A stretch of 24,611 bases of DNA from positions 1 to 24,611 of the forward strand of contig NZ_JXXK01000043.1 of the NCBI RefSeq assembly GCF_000949455.1. Direction: 5' to 3'. The notes beneath the pieces were generated by a model, which was not told the DNA's origin, ran no database searches, and was given only the letters and a program-made list of their open reading frames with translations. The stretch comes from Ruthenibacterium lactatiformans (GTDB lineage Bacteria; Bacillota; Clostridia; Oscillospirales; Ruminococcaceae). Positions 21,881 to 24,611 of the stretch are shown here, piece by piece (position 1 is the first letter of the stretch; the number at the start of each line of letters is the position of its first letter). Both the position numbers and the translations under genes were made by a program.

Positions 21881-23488
21881 TCAGCTGTTCCAAGCGTCCA
21901 GGGCTTCCTGGTAGATGCCAATGACGTTCTCAATGCCCATTTCCTTCACTTTTGCCACATAGGTATCCCAATTTTCGATGGGTTCGCGGCCGGTGATGAA
22001 TTTCATGACCATCTCGTCCACATAGGTCTCGATATCCGCCATGGCGGCACGGCGCTCGGCGTCTTTCTCAGATGAGAACGAAAGCGTGCCGGGAATCACA
22101 TATTTGTTGGATTCCTCCAGGAACGGGATGATGCAGTTCTCCTTGGCCTCCAGCACGGCAGCATCGTCCAGCTGGCTGGTCTCGCTGAAGCACAGCACAG
22201 AGGGCATGGTTCCCTGCGCGATGGTGAACGTCCCCACCGCCTGTTTCGGGGAAAGACCGTCCGGGTTGTTCAGGATATAATCGGTAAAGATGGGTTCGCC
22301 GTCCTGCATGGTGTAATGCGTGCCCTCAATGCCCATGTTCAGCAGCATCTGGCCCTCGGCGCTGTACATATAGTCCAGCCATTCCACAACGCGGTCTACA
22401 TTTTTGCAGGTGGAGGTGATGGTGGCGCCCACAACGGCGCGGGGGACAAGGTCGATGTTGGTGTGGATCTGTACGCCGGCCTCGCCTTTCGGCGGCTCGG
22501 TGGCGGCGACGTGGAAGCCGGGCACGGATTCCGCCATCGTGGCGTTCTGGGCGGCCAGCATGCCGCCGAGCGGGCCCGCGAAGGAGCCGACGATGTTCTG
22601 CGCCAGCTTCGCGCTGAAGGCCGAGTAATCTGTGGTGATGATCTCCTGGTCAATGTAGCCCTTGTTCCACATGTCGTTCATCCAAACCAGGGCTTCCTTG
22701 TATTTGTCCTCGATGGGGCCGTAGTGCACCTTGCCGCCGTCGGTGGGGTCGGTGTAGAAATCGTCCAGTACGCCCCAGGCCGTGCAGAAATTGCGCAGAC
22801 GCTCAATTTCATAGGCGCTGAAGGGGATCTCATCATTTTTTCCGTTGCCGTTCAGGTCGGTGGTCTTGACGAGCGACCAGTAGTTTTCCCAGTCCTCGAT
22901 GGTTACGGGGCGTTCCAGTCCAAGCTGGTCCAGCCAGTCGGTGCGGACGATATACGGGATGTTGCCCGAGGGCGTCTCATCCAGCATGGGAAGATAGTAA
23001 ATGTTGCCGTCAGAGTAGGTGAGGGCTTTCTCCACGCCGTCGCGCTTGTCCATTTCCGCTTTCAGGTTCGGCATGCTGTTTTCAATGTAATCGTTCAGCG
23101 GCAGGATCACGCCCGTTTCGCCGTATTTCAGCACATCCGTCACCGGGATCTCCATGATGACGTCGGGCAGTTCCGTTTCCATCATCACAAGGTTCAGGCG
23201 TTCGGTGTAATTTTCCTGCGGGGGATTGTCAAATTCAAAGTCGATGTTGAACATCTCACCCATCACCTTGAATACGTCCATCTGGTCCATGGCCACCTCA
23301 TGGGAGGCCTTGCTGCGGAATACGCGGACTGTGATGCGTTCGCGTTCCGCGGAAGACGAGCCGGCGGAGGCGCCGCCGGCGGACGAAGCCGCAGGTGTTC
23401 CGGACGAAGAGCCGGCGCAGCCTGCAAGCATCCCGGCAGCCAGCGCCAGGGTGAGGGCTGCACTGATAATGCGTTTCATCTTTTTCAT
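21881..23488 (-). CDS. Extracellular solute-binding lipoprotein (family 1, LipO/YtcQ-like)
   Basis: This 535-residue sugar-binding lipoprotein has signal peptide MKKMKRIISAALTLALAAGM followed by lipobox LAGC, with Cys24 as the lipid-anchored residue. A Ser/Ala/Gly-rich linker (SSSGTPAASSAGGASAGSSS) leads to a two-lobed binding fold. Family features include ITVRVFRSKASHEVAMDQMD near the start, RLNLVMMETELPDVIM, YLPMLDETPSGNIPYIVRTD WLDQLGL and DLNGNGKNDEIPF, which resembles a calcium-loop-like DxNGNGKxDE motif of this subfamily. ATG 23486-23488 follows GGAGGAAA by about 5 nt; longer in-frame readings have no ribosome binding site. It is first in the importer operon and would capture the oligosaccharide outside the membrane. 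Confidence 0.92.
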   Translation of the reverse strand: MKKMKRIISAALTLALAAGMLAGCAGSSSGTPAASSAGGASAGSSSAERERITVRVFRSKASHEVAMDQMDVFKVMGEMFNIDFEFDNPPQENYTERLNLVMMETELPDVIMEIPVTDVLKYGETGVILPLNDYIENSMPNLKAEMDKRDGVEKALTYSDGNIYYLPMLDETPSGNIPYIVRTDWLDQLGLERPVTIEDWENYWSLVKTTDLNGNGKNDEIPFSAYEIERLRNFCTAWGVLDDFYTDPTDGGKVHYGPIEDKYKEALVWMNDMWNKGYIDQEIITTDYSAFSAKLAQNIVGSFAGPLGGMLAAQNATMAESVPGFHVAATEPPKGEAGVQIHTNIDLVPRAVVGATITSTCKNVDRVVEWLDYMYSAEGQMLLNMGIEGTHYTMQDGEPIFTDYILNNPDGLSPKQAVGTFTIAQGTMPSVLCFSETSQLDDAAVLEAKENCIIPFLEESNKYVIPGTLSFSSEKDAERRAAMADIETYVDEMVMKFITGREPIENWDTYVAKVKEMGIENVIGIYQEALDAWNS

Positions 23489-23621
23489 GTTGCTTTCCTC
23501 CATATGTAATGAAAACACGGTATAGGGTACTCTTTTCAGGCCGGACGGCTTACCCGTACGCTGTACGCCTCCTGCCTGCAGCCGCATGCCCGCCGGATGG
23601 CGGAGCAGCCAACTGCTTACG

Positions 23622-23651
23622 AGGATACCACGGCAGAAACTCCAAAATCAA
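23622..23651 (-). promoter_or_regulatory. Candidate promoter of the importer operon
   Basis: On the minus strand TTGATT (23646-23651) and TATCCT (23622-23627) are 18 bp apart. It gives a leader of about 125 nt to the solute-binding protein start. Both boxes are imperfect, as expected for an activator-dependent promoter. Confidence 0.45.
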
Positions 23652-23730
23652 TAGCTTTTTGTGTGTTTTGCCCAATTTTTATCCCAAAAATCAAGCATGA
23701 TTCACATACATTTTATACAAAGATTTGATT
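23646..23730. repeat. Three AATCAA motifs in the control region
   Basis: AATCAA occurs at 23646-23651 (within CCAAAATCAA) and 23689-23694 (within CCAAAAATCAA), direct and 43 bp apart. It appears again inverted as TTGATT at 23725-23730. The spacing of about four helical turns places them on one DNA face. They are candidate sites for the AraC-type regulator (inferred). Confidence 0.35.
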
Positions 23731-23778
23731 TTTCTTCCTTCCGTCAGGGTCCGGAAAACAATTTCAGGCTTTTCTCCC

Positions 23779-23808
23779 TTGACTGCCCGGCGGCGGCGGC
23801 GCTATGCT
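23779..23808 (+). promoter_or_regulatory. Candidate promoter of the oxidoreductase gene
   Basis: TTGACT (23779-23784) and TATGCT (23803-23808) are separated by 18 bp of GC-rich sequence. The leader to ATG 23890 would be about 75 nt. The -35 box is good and the -10 box is moderate. Confidence 0.5.
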
Positions 23809-23889
23809 GGATTTGTATACGGGCGGCGTTCGGTTCCGCTCTGCCCTCTTTATTTTTTATCACATCAATCAGGAAAGGATCTGTCCGTA

Positions 23890-24611
23890 ATGGCAAAACA
23901 AATCACAGCGATCATCGTTGGCGCGGGGCATCGTGCGCTTCTGTACAGCTTGTACGCCCTGCAGAACCCGGAGAAATTCAAAATCGTCGGCGTGGCCGAC
24001 CCGGACCCCATCCGCCGCAGAAAAACGGCGGAGATGCACGGGTTTGGAGAGGATATGTGCTTTGAAAGCGCCGAGGCGCTGGCGGAGCGCCCCAGGCTGG
24101 CCGATGCCGTCATCAACGGCACCATGGATACCCAGCATGTAAAAACCGCCGTCCCGCTGCTGCGCCGGGGCTACGACATGCTTTTGGAAAAGCCCTTCGC
24201 CGTCAATGAGGACGAGATGTGGGAGCTGCAGCGCGTCGCCGGCGAGACCGGCCGCAGAGTGATGATCTGCCACGTACTGCGCTACGCGCCGTTCTATGTG
24301 GCCGTGAAGGAGCGCCTGCTGGCCGGGGAGATCGGCGATATCATCAACATCCAGGCCACCGAGCACGTCAGCTATCATCACCTGGCGGTGTCTTTTGTGC
24401 GCGGCAAATGGGGCAACGAAGAAAAGTGCGGCGCGCCCATGCTGCTGGCCAAATGCTGCCACGACATGGATCTCATCATGTGGCTGAAAAGCGGCGTCGC
24501 GCCCCGGCAGGTTGCCAGCTTCGGCAGCGACTTTCAGTTCGACCCGGCCAAGAAGCCCGCAGGCGCGGGCAAGCGGTGCCTGGTGGACTGCGGCATCGAG
24601 GAAAACTGCCA
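23890..24611 (+). CDS. Gfo/Idh/MocA family oxidoreductase, cut by the window end
   Basis: 240 codons are visible and the frame is still open at the last base; relatives are about 350-450 residues. The N-terminal Rossmann fold starts MAKQITAIIVGAGHRALLYS with the nucleotide-binding G-x-G-x-R pattern at residues 11-15. The family EKP signature (LLEKPFAV) has E100, K101 and P102, the Lys being catalytic. A later CCHDMDLIMW segment carries H191 and D192 at the usual active-site position. Such NAD(P) enzymes oxidise or epimerise sugars, inositols or sugar acids. ATG 23890 follows GGAAAGG (23872-23878) by 11 nt. It diverges from the importer operon and probably acts on a sugar released by it (inferred). 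Confidence 0.88.
   Translation, partial: MAKQITAIIVGAGHRALLYSLYALQNPEKFKIVGVADPDPIRRRKTAEMHGFGEDMCFESAEALAERPRLADAVINGTMDTQHVKTAVPLLRRGYDMLLEKPFAVNEDEMWELQRVAGETGRRVMICHVLRYAPFYVAVKERLLAGEIGDIINIQATEHVSYHHLAVSFVRGKWGNEEKCGAPMLLAKCCHDMDLIMWLKSGVAPRQVASFGSDFQFDPAKKPAGAGKRCLVDCGIEENC

Larger units (their letters stand above)
23489..23889. other. Divergent intergenic control region
   Basis: A gene-free 400-bp region separates the importer operon (minus) and the oxidoreductase (plus). It holds a candidate promoter for each direction and AATCAA-type repeats, described separately. Otherwise nothing is recognised. No clear catabolite-control (cre) box was seen. Confidence 0.6.

Noticed and set aside
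22316..23509. 397-codon plus-strand frame opposite the solute-binding protein gene
   Set aside because: It is the complement of a lipoprotein gene with a clear signal peptide. The plus-strand product has no recognisable fold and no ribosome binding site.
23779..23815. GGC trinucleotide run as a functional repeat
   Set aside because: The CGGCGGCGGCGG tract is short and sits in a promoter spacer of a GC-rich genome. Nothing shows that it varies or has a function.

Overview
The window looks like DNA from a Gram-positive Firmicute, most likely a gut Clostridia/Oscillospirales-type organism (inferred). The signs are strong AGGAGG-type ribosome binding sites, sigma-A style promoters, a lipobox solute-binding protein, a sortase-type tail, an LplB/YtcP-type sugar ABC importer, and relics of ICE genes (TrbL/VirB6-like, DUF3991/TOPRIM, HNH group II intron) common in Clostridia.

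Left third (1-8.6 kb): an intact GldA-like iron/zinc alcohol dehydrogenase with a clear promoter is followed by a graveyard of mobile DNA. It holds a frameshifted HU gene, a broken DUF772/IS1182-like transposase with a mutated catalytic Asp, a deleted TrbL-like conjugation gene (minus strand), and an apparently intact Phd/YefM-RelE/ParE toxin-antitoxin pair with promoter and palindromic operator. Next come a 5'-truncated group II intron (domain V plus HNH part of its maturase) fused to a broken DUF3991 gene, an intact Fic protein preceded by two palindromes sharing one motif, and a DinJ-RelE pair fused by deletion and carrying two homopolymer frameshifts.

Middle (8.6-12.7 kb): a decayed IS21-type istA/istB pair, the C-terminal part of a wall-anchored surface protein, the 3' half of a tRNA-Arg(CCG) gene acting as a probable attachment site, the C-terminal part of a tyrosine integrase, and about 0.7 kb of scrambled fragments.

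Right half (12.7-24.6 kb): GC-rich and fully intact. It is a glycan-use locus: a membrane-anchored AraC-type regulator (plus strand), then a convergent minus-strand run of solute-binding lipoprotein, LplB-like permease, YtcP-like permease, terminator-like hairpin, GH63/MGH1-like hydrolase and GH36-like hydrolase (ATGA-coupled). A Gfo/Idh/MocA oxidoreductase is divergent and runs off the window end. The likely logic is that the sensor-regulator detects a sugar, the importer brings in oligosaccharides, and the two hydrolases, which show no obvious signal peptides, cut them in the cytoplasm. No ATPase gene is present, so a shared MsmX-type ATPase is inferred.

No whole new defence system is evident. 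The items most worth a second look are the Fic gene with paired palindromes, the fused toxin-antitoxin relic, the tRNA half-site between two possible element remnants, and the two-hydrolase glycan locus with its internal terminator.
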